Source: Arenicola marina (taxonomy: Eukaryota > Annelida > Polychaeta > Arenicolidae). From it: a DNA stretch of 64,000 nt. The position numbers were made by a program, and so were the translations under genes. The number at the start of each line of letters is the position of its first letter. The first letter of the stretch is position 1. Under the pieces are notes generated by a model. The model saw only the letters and a program-made list of their open reading frames with translations, was not told the origin of the DNA and made no database searches. Below are positions 43,116 to 54,547 of this stretch, in pieces. The stretch is taken from positions 46,908,959-46,972,958 of the forward strand of contig OZ025252.1 of NCBI GenBank assembly GCA_964019135.1, written 5' to 3'.

Positions 43116-45039
43116 AGCGGTGGGGGGGATTTAGGAACTAAATGCGAAAGATAGCGACGGGCAGGGAACAGGCGGGGTAGGGGTGGGATGGGGCGTCGGT
43201 ATAGGCAGCATGGAGAGGTGAGAAGCAATTACGACCGGGCGAAGTGATGACAGAGTGACACCAGGTGTCAGCGCACGGTGGGCTCTAGCGGTCCAGGGTA
43301 TACATAGTTACATGCATGTGACCTACTTGCGCACGCATACCCATGGCTGTGAGGCCGATATGCTGGACTCAATTTCCCCAAACAAATATTTTATAGGCCT
43401 ATGTAGTATAATTGAATAAGTACAAATTATAATTAGATTGGGCATATGTGTCACTAAATGATCCTTGGGAGTAATATGTTGCTACTGTTGCTTCTATGGC
43501 CACAACAACGATCATGCTTCCCAAGAAGACGGTGGTCCCGTTATTTGGCGTGCTCCATCGGCAACACAAGTCTCCCAGACATTGTTCAGTGCCGGATATC
43601 GGACTTAGCCGCTGCATAGACACATATGCTAACAATATATTGCTGCAAAGTGCACATCTCATAAAATAACTCAAGGAAAACTTACTCCATTATTGTTTAC
43701 TCACCTTATTCAGTTACTTCTCCGCGAAACGGTCATGTTCTTTCAAATTCCAGAAGGCCTTTGCCGCCGATTAACACTCGGAGATCAGATACGGTCCCAA
43801 GCGGTTCTGTCACCCAATAGCTTCTAAGGAGGTCATCACTTCCGTTGTATGTAGGTCTGTGATTGGCCGCATTTTAGCGGCCCTTCCAGTCTTTCAAGGG
43901 ACTAGGGGATGGGGGGAGGGTTGAGGTTCGGCAGCAAGGCAAATCCGACGCGTCCAACCATGTGTGACAGGAATAAAGACGACTGCACTGCTGTTGAATC
44001 TATTTATTGGCTAAACAACCAAAAACCCTGGATACAAGATAAGAAACCAAAACAATGAACAATATGGCTGTGGCTGCATGGGGAGCAAATAGCTCTAATA
44101 CATGATGACACGCTCATCACAGTCATTATCAGTATTTTAAGGTCAGTCTCAAAGAGGTATGATGTTAGTCATAGAACTATTTAAATGGTGAAGATATAGT
44201 ATAAGCTATTACAATGTAATATAAAGCAATCATATTGAGATAAGGATATCAGCCATTAAAACAATAACTGAAAATAGGAGGAACACTCACCCCCAGGTAG
44301 GGTGCTCATCTACATGCTCACGGTAGAGCTATCTACACCGCAGATGGGGTGCCCATCTACAGGCTCATGGCCTCGGTGACGTGCAGGCTTTGACCTGAGT
44401 AAGCTTTAAAACAATACAAAATACTGCGTTAACTACACCTAACGACTTATAAGTGAGTAATATAATAATGCCCAAGTATGATTATATTGACCATAAACCG
44501 TGACATACTAAATATAAACTAATACCGCTCCACAACACATGGCCATTGAAATCACCACCAACTCGGCAATGCCGGCAGCTAAAAATGTACTAAATCCCAA
44601 ATAACTCATATAATTGATAATAATACACCTTGTGAAATGCGTGGTACAAGCTACACACTTGTCTCTATAAACTTTGATTATAATTACAGTGGTTATCTAA
44701 ACATTTGCCTTGTAAAATGACATTGGCACTGAAGAGACAACGTGTCAGTTGTGGCAACCCGTTTGTGTACGATTCGGCACGCCTCGCTATGGAAAAGGGC
44801 ACCTGACCACCACTGTATGGGCGGCGCTTGACGCATTAACACATGTCACAAATGACATACGTCGTCATAGGGATATGCGATCATTCACGTCAACGCTTAG
44901 CAACCAAAATCATTGGAGATAAATACTGCAAGTGTAATATATAAATCGATATAATCCTTATAAATAAACGTTTGGCCCCCCCCCCCCCGCCCCCGCCCCC
45001 CCAACCCCGCCCTTCTGACTTTGCCCCGAACGTTTTGTA
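43116..45039. other. Interior of the 3.3-kb segment, nothing recognised
   Basis: No convincing coding sequence. A C-rich run lies near 44977-45002. Confidence 0.4.
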
Positions 45040-45252
45040 AACGTTACAAAATCGCTTTAACAGTAACATTTCCTCACAACTTCAATAAAACGTTTTTAAA
45101 AAATCACGAAAAGGTTGTGGCAAAAAGGCTTTCCTCGTGCGCCAAGTCAACGTTTTTAAAACGTTTATAAAACGTTATAATAATAACATTTTCATCACAA
45201 CCTAAAAAAATGTTTTGAGAATGTCATGAAAACGTTATGTGTTAGCTGGGTA

Positions 45253-45695
45253 GTTACTGGAATAACACACAGCGCATTGCATGTCTTCAATAGCACGCCA
45301 CACAAAATAATTAAAACATCTCGAATAAGTCTCAGCAGGAATGCCTTACTGAAAAAATCAACACACAGCAGGACCCACGTGTCTCGCCTGACATATATTA
45401 GTTGACCACAGACATATTGAGGACCACGTGTCTAGACTCTGCGAAACATTTTCTAACTCCACAACATTAAGCCACCTGTCTGAGGTGAAATATAGTACTA
45501 GCACATTGAGAACCACGTGCTTCGGCTGGCGTGTCTCACTCAACAATAAACACACATCGAGAGCCACGTGTCTCGCGCAACATGCCTTTTGAGGCGCGTC
45601 ACAATCCTTATTGCCCCCCTTCGTCCTTTAGTTCGTATTCATGTGATTGCGGTTGGAGCTGTAAAGTAGCCGATTGCCCTGCAGTTCCTGATCAT
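45253..45695. other. Intergenic with short repeated motif
   Basis: CCACGTGTCT-type sequences (near 45374, 45424 and 45565, with a variant at 45512) recur with a loose spacing of 50-90 bp. They contain the E-box CACGTG. No gene is recognised. Confidence 0.4.
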
Positions 45696-46046
45696 TTAGC
45701 CGCTTCCAGCCTCGGCGCTCTCTCTCTGTAAGGGAATGTAATCGACTCGTTCCCGCTCCCGCGTATCAACGTCCTTCTCGAAGTGCATGCTTCCACCCAA
45801 GCTGTGATCACAAGGCGGGGCGGGCAGTACGACCCAGTCATCCATGTTGGAGGGAGACTGTGTCCCCAACACGCCCAGCCGGTCCTTGTTCCTTCTCCTC
45901 CTCTTCTCGACCACCACCACGGCCGCGATGATGGCGATGACCAAGATGGCGGCCGCTGCCACATGATCACCGATCACCTATCCAAGGTTGCTAGGATATT
46001 CCAAGTATCCCATGGTGTAGTTAACCGTCTGCACAATGCCCAACAA
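45696..46046 (-). pseudogene. Terminal exon of a paralogous receptor, with in-frame stop
   Basis: On the minus strand, after an acceptor-like TTATTGTAG (46047-46050), the frame reads LLGIVQTVNYTMGYLEYPSN, then LG and TAG (45978-45980). It continues VIGDHVAAAAILVIAIIAAV, EKRRRRNK, WVVLPAPPCD and V-D-Y-I-P-L (45729-45746), ending at 45696. The match to exon 26 of the main receptor is collinear: N-Y-T-M-G, helix, basic stop-transfer, LPAPP and ITIM-like motif. The TAG just before the helix would give a secreted product or none. It may be a true nonsense mutation, a sequencing error, or an alternative splice acceptor for a separate TM exon. Other exons of this paralogue were not found in the window. 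Confidence 0.75.
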
Positions 46047-46478
46047 CTACAATAATCGAAATAAAATGAGTGGCACTGATCTGATCGACATAGGTTAATT
46101 ATGCCAGAAATACCTCAATAAATTAATACAAGTTCAATGGTGAACGAGTGTGCTAATGACCGCAGAATAAAAGGGTTGATGATTGGTTAATATAATCCAC
46201 AAAGTTACATTTGGAACAACTTGGGCGACAGCGTTAATCGAAATAAGCATATCCCTATTGCTATTGTCGACCAGTGGTGTGTCGCTGTCGGCCCGTGGTG
46301 ATTCATTGTCGGCCCTTGGCATGTCATTGTCGGCCCGTGGTGTGTCACTGTCGGCCTGCCTTATGCAACATTTTAGATCTTCTTTTACACTTGCTGTTTG
46401 ACACAGAACAGATCGCAGAGTCGCAGTGCCAAAGAATGTCATACAAATAATGCCCATGCATGTTAGCTGGTGTTGCAG

Positions 46479-46591
46479 ACGGACCGTGTGGCAGCATGCC
46501 ATGCATGAACGGTGGTAGCTGTATCCCATGGAGCGACGAGTTCACATGCTACTGCACTACGTCGTTCACCGACCATCGTAATAACATATAG
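46479..46591 (+). pseudogene. EGF-like exon fragment
   Basis: After GGTGTTGCAG the frame reads GPCGSMPCMNGGSCIPW, then EFTCYC, five of six EGF cysteines, followed by TTSFTDHRNNI and a TAG at 46589. The last loop and cysteine are lost and there is no donor. It is on the strand opposite to the paralogous tail exon. It probably derives from a receptor of this family or a neighbouring EGF gene. Confidence 0.55.
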
Positions 46592-46618
46592 ATCCAGGCG
46601 TCAGCAGACCGGGAAATG

Positions 46619-46838
46619 CAGGGGGGATCCAGGGGGGGGGGGGGGGAATTAGGGGGTTGCACCCCCCCACCCCCTTGGGAACCTGAACATACACTCTTAA
46701 AGTCGGCTTCTCTCAGCAGCGCACCTCCGCCCCCACCCCCGGTCGCGAGTTTTTCAGAGAGTACCCCCCCACCCCCCACCCCGGTCGCAAGTTTTCAGAG
46801 AGCAACCCCCCCTTGGCAAATTCGTAGATCCGCCCCTG
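46619..46838. mobile_element. Short hAT-like nonautonomous element
   Basis: CAGGGGGGATCCAGG on the left and TAGATCCGCCCCTG on the right form inverted ends about 220 bp apart. The flanking AAATG occurs on both sides. The interior is G/C homopolymer rich. Confidence 0.4.
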
Positions 46839-46914
46839 AAATGGCTAATGGTATTAGTTATACCATTGGTAAAATAGGTTACGTGTCATAGAAAAAAACG
46901 TATGTTTGATAATG

Positions 46915-47100
46915 TGCATCCCTAGATCTCTAGATTTCTGCATCTTTATATCAAATTATGAATTTCTTGATCTCATGATCTGGATCTTAGGATATGGATC
47001 TGTTGTACTGGATCTGATGTATCTGGATCTCAGACCCTGGATTACAGCTCTGAAATGCAGGCTCTGCATATCATGCTCTAGATCTGAGTATCTGGATAAA
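46915..47100. repeat. Degenerate TGGATCT minisatellite
   Basis: Words like CTGGATCT, CTAGATCT and TATGGATCTG recur about every 20 bp up to the LTR. Similar wording (GGATCCGAAATCTGAC) resumes at 56793 beyond the element, so the retrotransposon seems to have inserted into this array. Confidence 0.6.
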
Positions 47101-47102
47101 AG

Positions 47103-47452
47103 TGTGACCGGTCAGGTTAACGCTAAATATAGTCACCGGAAAGTGTCATTTATCTAAATCTTTTCTTCGCGCATTGACGTAGTGCGCAAGCGCAGCTAGC
47201 TTTTTCGCGGGAATATTTGTTATGAGACCGAGGTTGTCAAAGAGAGCTAGGTTGTCAAAGAGACGGCCACGGCAGATCTCTGGTTGCTTGCTGATCTCTA
47301 ATTGCTTCCAATTCGCAGACATTGTGCTGTGGTTTGATTGTGTGTCCCCACAGGTGTATTTGTGACTTAAACCCCAGCCTAGCGGCTGTGGTAATAAAGC
47401 GGATTGAAACTGAAACGTCGTTATCACTTGGCCCACCACAAACCCTGTTACA
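47103..47452 (+). repeat. 5' LTR, 350 bp
   Basis: It starts TGTGACCGGTCAGG and ends CCTGTTACA, the usual TG...CA limits. It contains AATAAA at about 47393, and is followed after CAAT by TGGAGCCCGACGTGGGG, a primer-binding site starting with the canonical TGG. The first ~110 bp recur at 56618. Confidence 0.82.
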
Positions 47453-47456
47453 CAAT

Positions 47457-47473
47457 TGGAGCCCGACGTGGGG
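47457..47473 (+). other. tRNA primer-binding site
   Basis: TGGAGCCCGACGTGGGG lies four bases after the LTR end, where minus-strand synthesis is primed. The first TGG pairs with the CCA end of a tRNA. I cannot name the tRNA with certainty. Confidence 0.65.
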
Positions 47474-47603
47474 CTGGGGTTGAGCCAAAGTCACGAAGAT
47501 TACACCTGTGTGGTGACCACCGGCATGCAGTGAGGACATCGACTTTATATAACTTTATGTGTTGTGCCCAACGAGGATGCAACATAATTGAATTGTTCAT
47601 ACC

Positions 47604-49613
47604 ATTCATAGAAATGGCCTGACGTCACAATTTTGGTGCGCATGCGTAGTAGGTGAAAATACGGAGCCTCGTTATCGCGCAGGTGAAAACATTGCCACGT
47701 GGTTATAAATCTGCATACAAATCTCGTGTTTTGGTGTTTTTTGTACTAGTTTTGTTCCGTGGGTTTGCGTCTGTTTTTCTTTCGTTGTGCTATGCCCTAG
47801 AACTATTTGGAAACCCTACCTGGTGTAGTTAGTGCCAGGTACCCAGAAAACTAAAAGTAGCTGACCTAAAGCCCAACGAAGCAACAGAGAAGTGGGTGAC
47901 CGTCTTCTTGGGATGAAGCCTGTTGTTATGAGTAGACCCATGCAAAAACTTAATGCAGAAACAAATTTATGTAGGTCAGAATGCATATTGAAACATCATA
48001 ATTTCCATTAATCCAGTGGATATCCCCATCCCTCATTTGTTGCTGCCAAGTTCTTACCTCTTGCTTGCTGACACATAATTGGAAACGTACCTAATTAAGT
48101 GGTCCTAATTAATTAATAAGGCCCAAAACAAATGCATACCCTGAATTCGGGGAATGACATTTTCTCTTGCCCTCAATTTGTGGATAAAAAATATTCTTGT
48201 TGAACTTGACAGAAAATGCTCTCCTTAACAAAATGGGGGGTGGAACAGGGTGGCTCGGTTCTCTGATCTCTTTTTTGGGGGTTGGCATGTTCTCGGATCT
48301 CTGATTTTTTGGTTGGCATGTTTTCTGATCTTAGGCAGTATCTTTGATCTCAGATTTTTCTCTGATCTCTGATATTTCATTTTTCCCAAGGTCTGTTCTG
48401 AGATCTCTGATGTTTGTGGGCCCATGTTCTATGATTGTTTTCCAGCCCCCCCCCCCCCCAAAAATACCCTTGCCTTGAACTTGACAGAATTGCTTGAATT
48501 TTAATTTTTCCTTACATTTATTGAAAAAGTTGCCTTAAACTTGACGGAAAAAATTACTTCCCCTCAATCTTATAACCTTGTGGTGAAAAATAATTCATAT
48601 TTATTTATAGGTATTTGGTGGGGGGGGGGGGCTTTTATTTGCGTCATGGTAATAGACAGACGTCACAATTTTTGTGCGCATGCAGACTAAGCGCACTGAG
48701 CCTCGTTATCGCGCCCTTGAAAACTTTCCCGCGGATACGTAAGCATAGCGTCTTTCTCAGTGTTTTCTGTCGTATTTGTCCGTGGTTTCCCGCCAGTTTT
48801 TATATATTTAACGATGTCCTACGATTTTTTGGAATGCCTGCCTGGTGAGGCTAGTGCCAGAGGGGTGGCTAAAAAAGGGTTATCAACACATTTTTTACCC
48901 CTAGCTAACAATAATGCTTGCCATAAATTTTGCAAAAAAATAATTAAACCCTTGACCGGATAGAAAAAACTTCCCTTAATTTTTCATTTCTTGGGATAGG
49001 GGTGGGGAGGGGGTTTGCTAAACAAAAAAAAGGTTACATTAATCTTGCTCCCATATTAGATTAAGACAAATTCTTGCTCTCATATTACCCAATAAAAATA
49101 ATATTGCTCCCATTGCAGCATAAATATTTGTGGCCCAAGCTAGAAATGATAGCCAAGAAATAGTCCTGCCCCCACCCCCAGCGTGGATACCGAAATTAGC
49201 AAAAGGGGATGGGGGGGAAGTCCAATAAAAGCTTGCGACCGAGAGGAAGGGGGAGCACTACAAAAGGGCGGGGGGTCCACACCTCAGATGGCCTAATTTT
49301 GCATTGAAAAACAGCATTCCTCCTCAAAAAGGGAGGGAAGGTCTCCCCCCTGGATCCGCCCATGCCCCCCCCCCCCCCCCCTTGTTTCATCTTGCATATT
49401 GTGGCTGGAGCAACCCCAGACCTTGCACTGCTTCGGTATGATTTTATTTGCATAGGCAGAGCTATATATATAGGGAAAGTACGGCGTCCGATATGGGGAG
49501 AATCACAGCTGAACGCATGCAAATGGATGGGCCACGTGCGTTTGTTTTCACCTGCGCTCGGTGCGCCGCCTGGCGAGTATAGTGCGCATGACCGGAAGTC
49601 CATTTCTATGAAT
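47604..49613. mobile_element. DNA transposon inserted in the gypsy leader
   Basis: The left end ATTCATAGAAATGG is mirrored at the right by CCATTTCTATGAAT. Copy 1 of the gypsy element lacks this segment and runs straight through at 4340, proving an insertion. An internal block at 47620-47870 (GACGTCACAATTTTGGTGCG, GCCTCGTTATCGCGC) recurs directly at 48655-48880. Both end in a start-like coding segment: SYDFLECLPGEASAR at 48816 and, with a stop, NYLETLPGVVSAR at 47793. This suggests two 5' ends of one transposon family, one nested in or fused to the other. Confidence 0.75.
48223..49400. other. Interior of the inserted DNA transposon
   Basis: It contains repeated GATCTCTGAT words (48260-48420) and several C or G runs. 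A hAT-type GGATCCGCCC sequence near 49350 may mark a further small insertion. No transposase core is seen. Confidence 0.4.
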
Positions 49614-50936
49614 TGGATCCTATAGTAAGTGTCAAATTTTGATTATCCATATTTACATAAGTGATTGATAAGCTTAGTTATAAGTACTGCATTTATCTCT
49701 TTGAGATAAGATTGATACAGTATTCTATATACCTTGAATCTGTACTAACCCTGGTAACAAGTAATCTTACTTTGTAAGCCTGTCATTGACTATCACATGT
49801 GGGTTTCTTATATAGAATTCATTGCATGACTACAGTATTATATAGGAATACAACTTAGTACCTCTTATTTGACAATAATTGTGGATATTCAATCTTATAA
49901 TCTTTAGTGTGTATAATTAGAATAGAAATATTTGGTTCGTCTTATTTATATCGTATAAAATTAGTTTTGAATTTGATTGATTAATTCTTCATAAGACTTA
50001 CTAAGATAAGTGTTTTGATTTGATATCACTTGGAATTAAGTTCATCTCAAATTGGTTTAGATTTTTAAGTTTAATGTTTTGAATTTTTTACTTGCAAGAA
50101 TATCACGTATGTTTATAATATTATTATATTAACTACTTAATTAATTAAGGTTACATATAGTTGAGCATATTTGATATATAAGATTAGATAAGATAATTAC
50201 TCTTAGGTTAAGCAACTAATATTGACATCTGGTATAGATTATAGGATTATAGGTAATTAGATTATTATTTAATAAGATTAATTAAGTCTAACATTGGTAT
50301 TAGGATTATTGAATATTGTATTAACAATAGTTAAGTATTATCTATGAGTAAGATTTTAATTTAACTTTTCAAATTTATTTCATACAATTGCTTAAGTTAT
50401 ACGATTAACTTAAGAATAATACTCGGGATAAATATTTCAATAGATCTAAATAGTTAAGTATTTGTTTCATAACTTGTTTAGTGGTGTTGTGTGTTAATTA
50501 CTTAGTTTTTTGCCAATGTGGTGACACACTCAAACTTTGCCAATTTATGTGTTTTGCTTGGGAATTTGAAATTTAGGAACTTTTCCACTTTTGAAATGAT
50601 TTGGAATTTACCTTGAGTACATTTGACCTTTCGTATTTCTCCATGATTCATTGATAGTTTTCTGGTCTGGTATATCCTATTTGATTATTGGGCGATTGGC
50701 TTTTCTTCTTCCTTATATTCTGTCGTTGTCATTGATATTTGTGCATACTTAGGATTGACTTTGTCGGGTGAATCTATTTATATTACTTTGACCAGTACTT
50801 CAGAACTGGATACTTAGAATTTGTGTGCTTGAATTTGTTGATTTAGATTGTGTCGGATTGATTGATTTTTGTGTGCTGATCCGGATGTGCTTTAGTCTGG
50901 ATATTTTAATTACTTCTGACTTAATCGTTCTTAGAA
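49614..50936 (+). other. A/T-rich untranslated leader of gypsy copy 2
   Basis: About 1.3 kb before gag with no long frame. It is collinear with 4340-2940 of copy 1 over its whole length, including GAATTCATTGCATGACT and TAGGAATACAACTTAGTAC. Confidence 0.8.
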
Positions 50937-52172
50937 ATGGAATTTGCTCAGCGGTGTCTTACGCTGAAAAATGACCATTCACATGAAGCTGAACTTCGTC
51001 AGCTATTAACTGATTGTAATGTGACTATAGAGTGGCTGCGGTTTCACAGTCATTCTGCTTATTTGTTATTCATTTCCGCCAAACAAGCTGATAATGCCAT
51101 GACTGCTCTACACGGTTCTTCTCTCAGCAATGTTGAGCTTGATATCAGCAAGTTAGATGTCGATGCAGAGATGAAAATTTGTGGTCTGTGGAAACAAGAT
51201 CAGACAACTGAGGAGACTGTTCAGGGTCAGCCTCTACAGCAGATAGCGAATCTCTGGCAGGATTTGGAGTATATGGCTTCAGTAATGAAATCACCGGTCA
51301 GTGATGTTAGGAAGGTTGAGAGTTCACCATCCCCTCCATATCCACAAGCTGCGGCACAGCAGTCTAGGGATAATCCTTCAGTTGGAGACTGGGTACACCC
51401 TCACTCTACTCTGCGCTTGTCATCAAACTTCTCTGGTGATGGGAGTAAAGGAGAAACATTGTATGAAATTTGGCGACAAGAAGTGATGTCTTTGCAATCT
51501 AGTGGATTTAGAGATGTTGAGGTTTTGTTGGCCATAAGGAAGTCATTGAAAGGAATGGCAGCTGAGGTGATGCTCCATATGGGTTCAAATATCACTGTCA
51601 CCAATCTCATCCAAAAAATGGACAATGTCTTTGGGAATGTGTTGCCATTGGAGAATTTGCTTGAACAATTCTGGAGTGCTCGCCAGTAACCCGGTGAATC
51701 TGTCACCACTTGGGCTTGTCGTCTAGAACACTTTGTTTCCCAGGTTCGTTCTAGAGAAGCGTCTGTCTTTTCCGAGACCAATGATTCAATGATTAAGTCA
51801 AAGTTTTGGTCGGGACTGCGTGAGGATAGGATGAAATCGGCCCTGCGCCACCTGATGGATGGGAACGCCCCCTATGATCGAATCATAATATCGGCAAGGG
51901 TGGCTGAGATGGAAGTAACAAAGGCAACTTCACATCAAGTGACTGAGGTTTCTACTCAACAATCAAAGAAACTGGATGAAGTGCTTTCGCTTTTGTTCAA
52001 GATGGATGCACGACTCTCTGCTGTCGAAGGAGGTGCAAATAAGAAACCTTTCCATAAGAAAAACAACCCATCTAATCAACAAAGGAACTTCAATAGAACA
52101 GAGTTCCAAGGTGAATGTTATCAATGTCACCAGAAAGGCCACAGGAAATCTGAGTGTCATTTAAACTACTAA
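50937..52172 (+). pseudogene. Gag of gypsy copy 2
   Basis: It begins MEFAQRCLTLKNDHSHEAEL and ends with the zinc knuckle C-YQ-C-HQKG-H-RKSE-C and HLNY. The middle carries the capsid-like region with ETLYEIWRQEVMSLQ and VFGNVLPLENLLEQFWSAR. A TAA at 51687-51689 replaces the codon that copy 1 reads as sense (ARPKPGES), so this gag is truncated. The reading frame past the stop is slightly rearranged near 51770 but stays recognisable. Gag packages the RNA in virus-like particles, and the knuckle binds RNA. The N-terminus has an arrangement reminiscent of PNMA-type Gag relatives, which I hold only weakly. Confidence 0.85.
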
Positions 52173-54541
52173 GTACCGTTGGATGTGGGCTGTCCAGTGG
52201 GAATAAGCAAAGCCCTTTGGCCACTAACCAATTGATTGGGAAAGCGAATGAGATACCCGTTGTGGTTAAGGACAAAGCTATAATGGCGTTACTAGACACA
52301 GGTTCCATGGTTAGCACCATTTCCTCTTCGCTTACAAAAGATCTGGGGTTAGATATCCGTCCCTTACATGAATTTATTTCAGTAGAAGGTGTCGGAGGTC
52401 ACAAACTTGAATATCTTGGCTATGTTGAAACGCAATTGACTTTTCCAGACTTGAAGACAAATACTGACGGTCTTTTGCTGGTAGTACCTGATACAAGCTA
52501 CCACGACAGGGTGCCTGTTCTAATTGGTACCAACATACTTCACATCTTGCAAGGACAGTGTGAATCGCCGAGTTCAGTAGCAACGAATTGACAACTGACA
52601 TTCAAGGCATTGATAGCCTTTGATCAACTGTCTCAGAGGTCTAGTCTGGCAGATGTGAAAACGACGAAAGCAATTACTATTCAGCCTCATGAGAAACTTG
52701 TGATACATGGACATACAAGACTGAATACGTGTATGAGGTTGACAGTCATGACAGAGGAATCCCGTCACAATATGCTTCCTGGTGGAATCAGACTGACTCC
52801 TTCTGTACTAAGAGTCGAACCCTCCAAGTCTGCCCATCGAGTGTCGGTCGAGTTGATTAACTTTTCGACAAAAGCAGTGACAATACCACCTCGTACTATA
52901 CTATGTGACTTACAGAGAGTTGATGTAACTCTGCCAAGAGACATGAATTCGTCTGTGAACCCAGGCGAAGCACGTACTGCTGCTATGGGACATGACGGAC
53001 ATAGTGACATAATCCCAGACAATGACTTTTTGGCGAAGCTTGATCGAAGCTACGTTGACAACTTGGATGAAACGGAAGTCAAAAGGGTGGATACCTTTTT
53101 TACCAAGTGGAAAGACATTTTTTCACTTCACGACTTGGACTTAGGATGCACTGACAGGGTGAAGCATTCGATTAAGTTGGTGAATGACGTACCATTCAAA
53201 GAGCGTTCGCGCAGGATACCCCCTGCAATGATAGACGAAGTGAAGACACACTTACGCGAAATGCAAGAGTTTGGCGTGATTAGAAAATCCAGTAGTCCCT
53301 ATGCCTCAAATGTTGTTCTGGTCAGGAAGAGGGATGGAACCCTTAGGTTTTGTATAGACCTGAGACGTTTAAATTCCCTTACCATTAAAGATGCATACCC
53401 TCTGCCCAGGATAGAAGAGACCCTTGATGCACTGCAAGGCAGTAAGTGGTTTTTTGCACTGGACTTGAAGTCGGGGTATTGGCAGGTTGAGGTAGAGGAG
53501 AAAAGACAAGTCCAAAACAGCATTTACAGTGGCTGGTCTAGGATTCTGGGAATGCTGCCGCGTGCCCTTTGGTCTCACCAACGCTCCAGCTACTTTTCAG
53601 CGCTTAATGGAGTCGTGCTTGGGAGATTTGCACCTCACATATTGTCTTCTGTACTTAGATGATATCATTGTGTTTTCTGATACGTTTGAAGAACATCTGC
53701 ATCGCCTCAAGTCAGTTTTGGTAAGGTACAAGAAGCTGGTCTGAAGTTGAAACCCTCAAAGTGTAAATTCTTTCAGAAGTCGATAAAGTGTCTTGGTCAT
53801 ATCGTTTCACAAGACGGTGTCCAGACAGATCCTGAAAAGATATCAGCCGTTCGACAGTGGCCTGTACCAAGTTCGGTACATGAAGTGCAAAGTTTCTTGG
53901 GCTTTGTTGGTTATTATCGACGTTTCGTTCGGGATTTTTCGAAAATCGCCAGACCTCTTCATCAGCTCACTGCAGGTGCTCATACTAAAAAGACTAGAAA
54001 GAAAACGACTAGGACATCGTTTCACTGGGGTGAAGAACACCAGTTAGCTTTTGAGAAACTGATCAAATGTTTGACTGAAGCACCAACACTTGCGTTCGCT
54101 GATTATAAAAAACCCTTTGTGTTGCACACTGATGCTAGTTTGGATGGGCTAGGAGCGATCCTCTATCAAGAAGTTGAAGGGACGCAAAGAGTAATCGCCT
54201 ATGCGAGCAGAAGCTTAAATAAGGCTGAGAAAAACTATCCTGCCCATAAACTAGAGTTCCTCGCTTTGAAATGGGCTGTACGTGAGAAATTTCGCGATTA
54301 TCTGTACGGTGCGCAGTTTACGGCATATACAGATAATAATCCTCTGAAGTATGTTTTGACGTCTGCGAAATTGAACGCAGTGGGACACAGCTGGGTCGCA
54401 GAATTGGCCAATTTCAAATTCAATATCGTTTACAGATCAGACAAATCAAATCGAGACGCTGACGCTCTCTCGCGGTTAAAGGTTCCGGAAGAGCTGTCCT
54501 CTAAATCAGTCTCGTCACAGATAGTGAACAAAGTTTTATAG
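52154..54541 (+). pseudogene. Pol of gypsy copy 2: protease, reverse transcriptase, RNase H
   Basis: The aspartic protease has ALLDTGSMVSTISSSL near 52285. A TGA at 52589-52591 stands where copy 1 has TGG. The reverse transcriptase runs from about 53100, with RKRDGTLRFCIDLRRLN and FFALDLKSGYWQVEVEE. It then shifts frame near 53515 into PFGLTNAPATFQRLM and the catalytic YLDD (53652-53663), and shifts back near 53735 into LKPSKCKFFQKSIKCLGHIV. RNase H follows: FVLHTDASLDGLGAILYQE, RVIAYASRSLNKAEKNY and TAYTDNNPLKYVL. Catalytic residues are present but the frame is broken, so no working polyprotein is expected. Confidence 0.9.
52160..52166 (+). promoter_or_regulatory. -1 ribosomal frameshift heptamer TTTAAAC
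   Basis: In the gag frame the bases read CAT TTA AAC TAC TAA, so the heptamer has the X-XXY-YYZ register. Slipping back one base enters the pol frame (SFKLLSTVGCG), which overlaps gag by the last few codons. The same heptamer stands at the same place in copy 1 (1830-1836). T-TTA-AAC is one of the best-known -1 slippery sites. Confidence 0.75.
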
Positions 54542-54547
54542 GACCGC

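Larger units (their letters stand above)
41928..45252. mobile_element. 3.3-kb segment bounded by TACCCAGCTAACA inverted termini
   Basis: TACCCAGCTAACA at 41928 is matched by TGTTAGCTGGGTA ending at 45252. Both termini lead inward into about 200 bp rich in AAAACGTTTT-like words, in opposite orientation. The flanks are TAGTA and TAGTT if the ends are taken as CCCAGC. Inside lies a G-rich minisatellite and no transposase, so this is either a large nonautonomous DNA transposon or two smaller ones that define the ends. Confidence 0.5.

Noticed and set aside
43399-43674. Minus-strand Cys-containing frame of 91 codons
   Set aside because: No domain pattern or splice context. Probably chance within the 3.3-kb segment.
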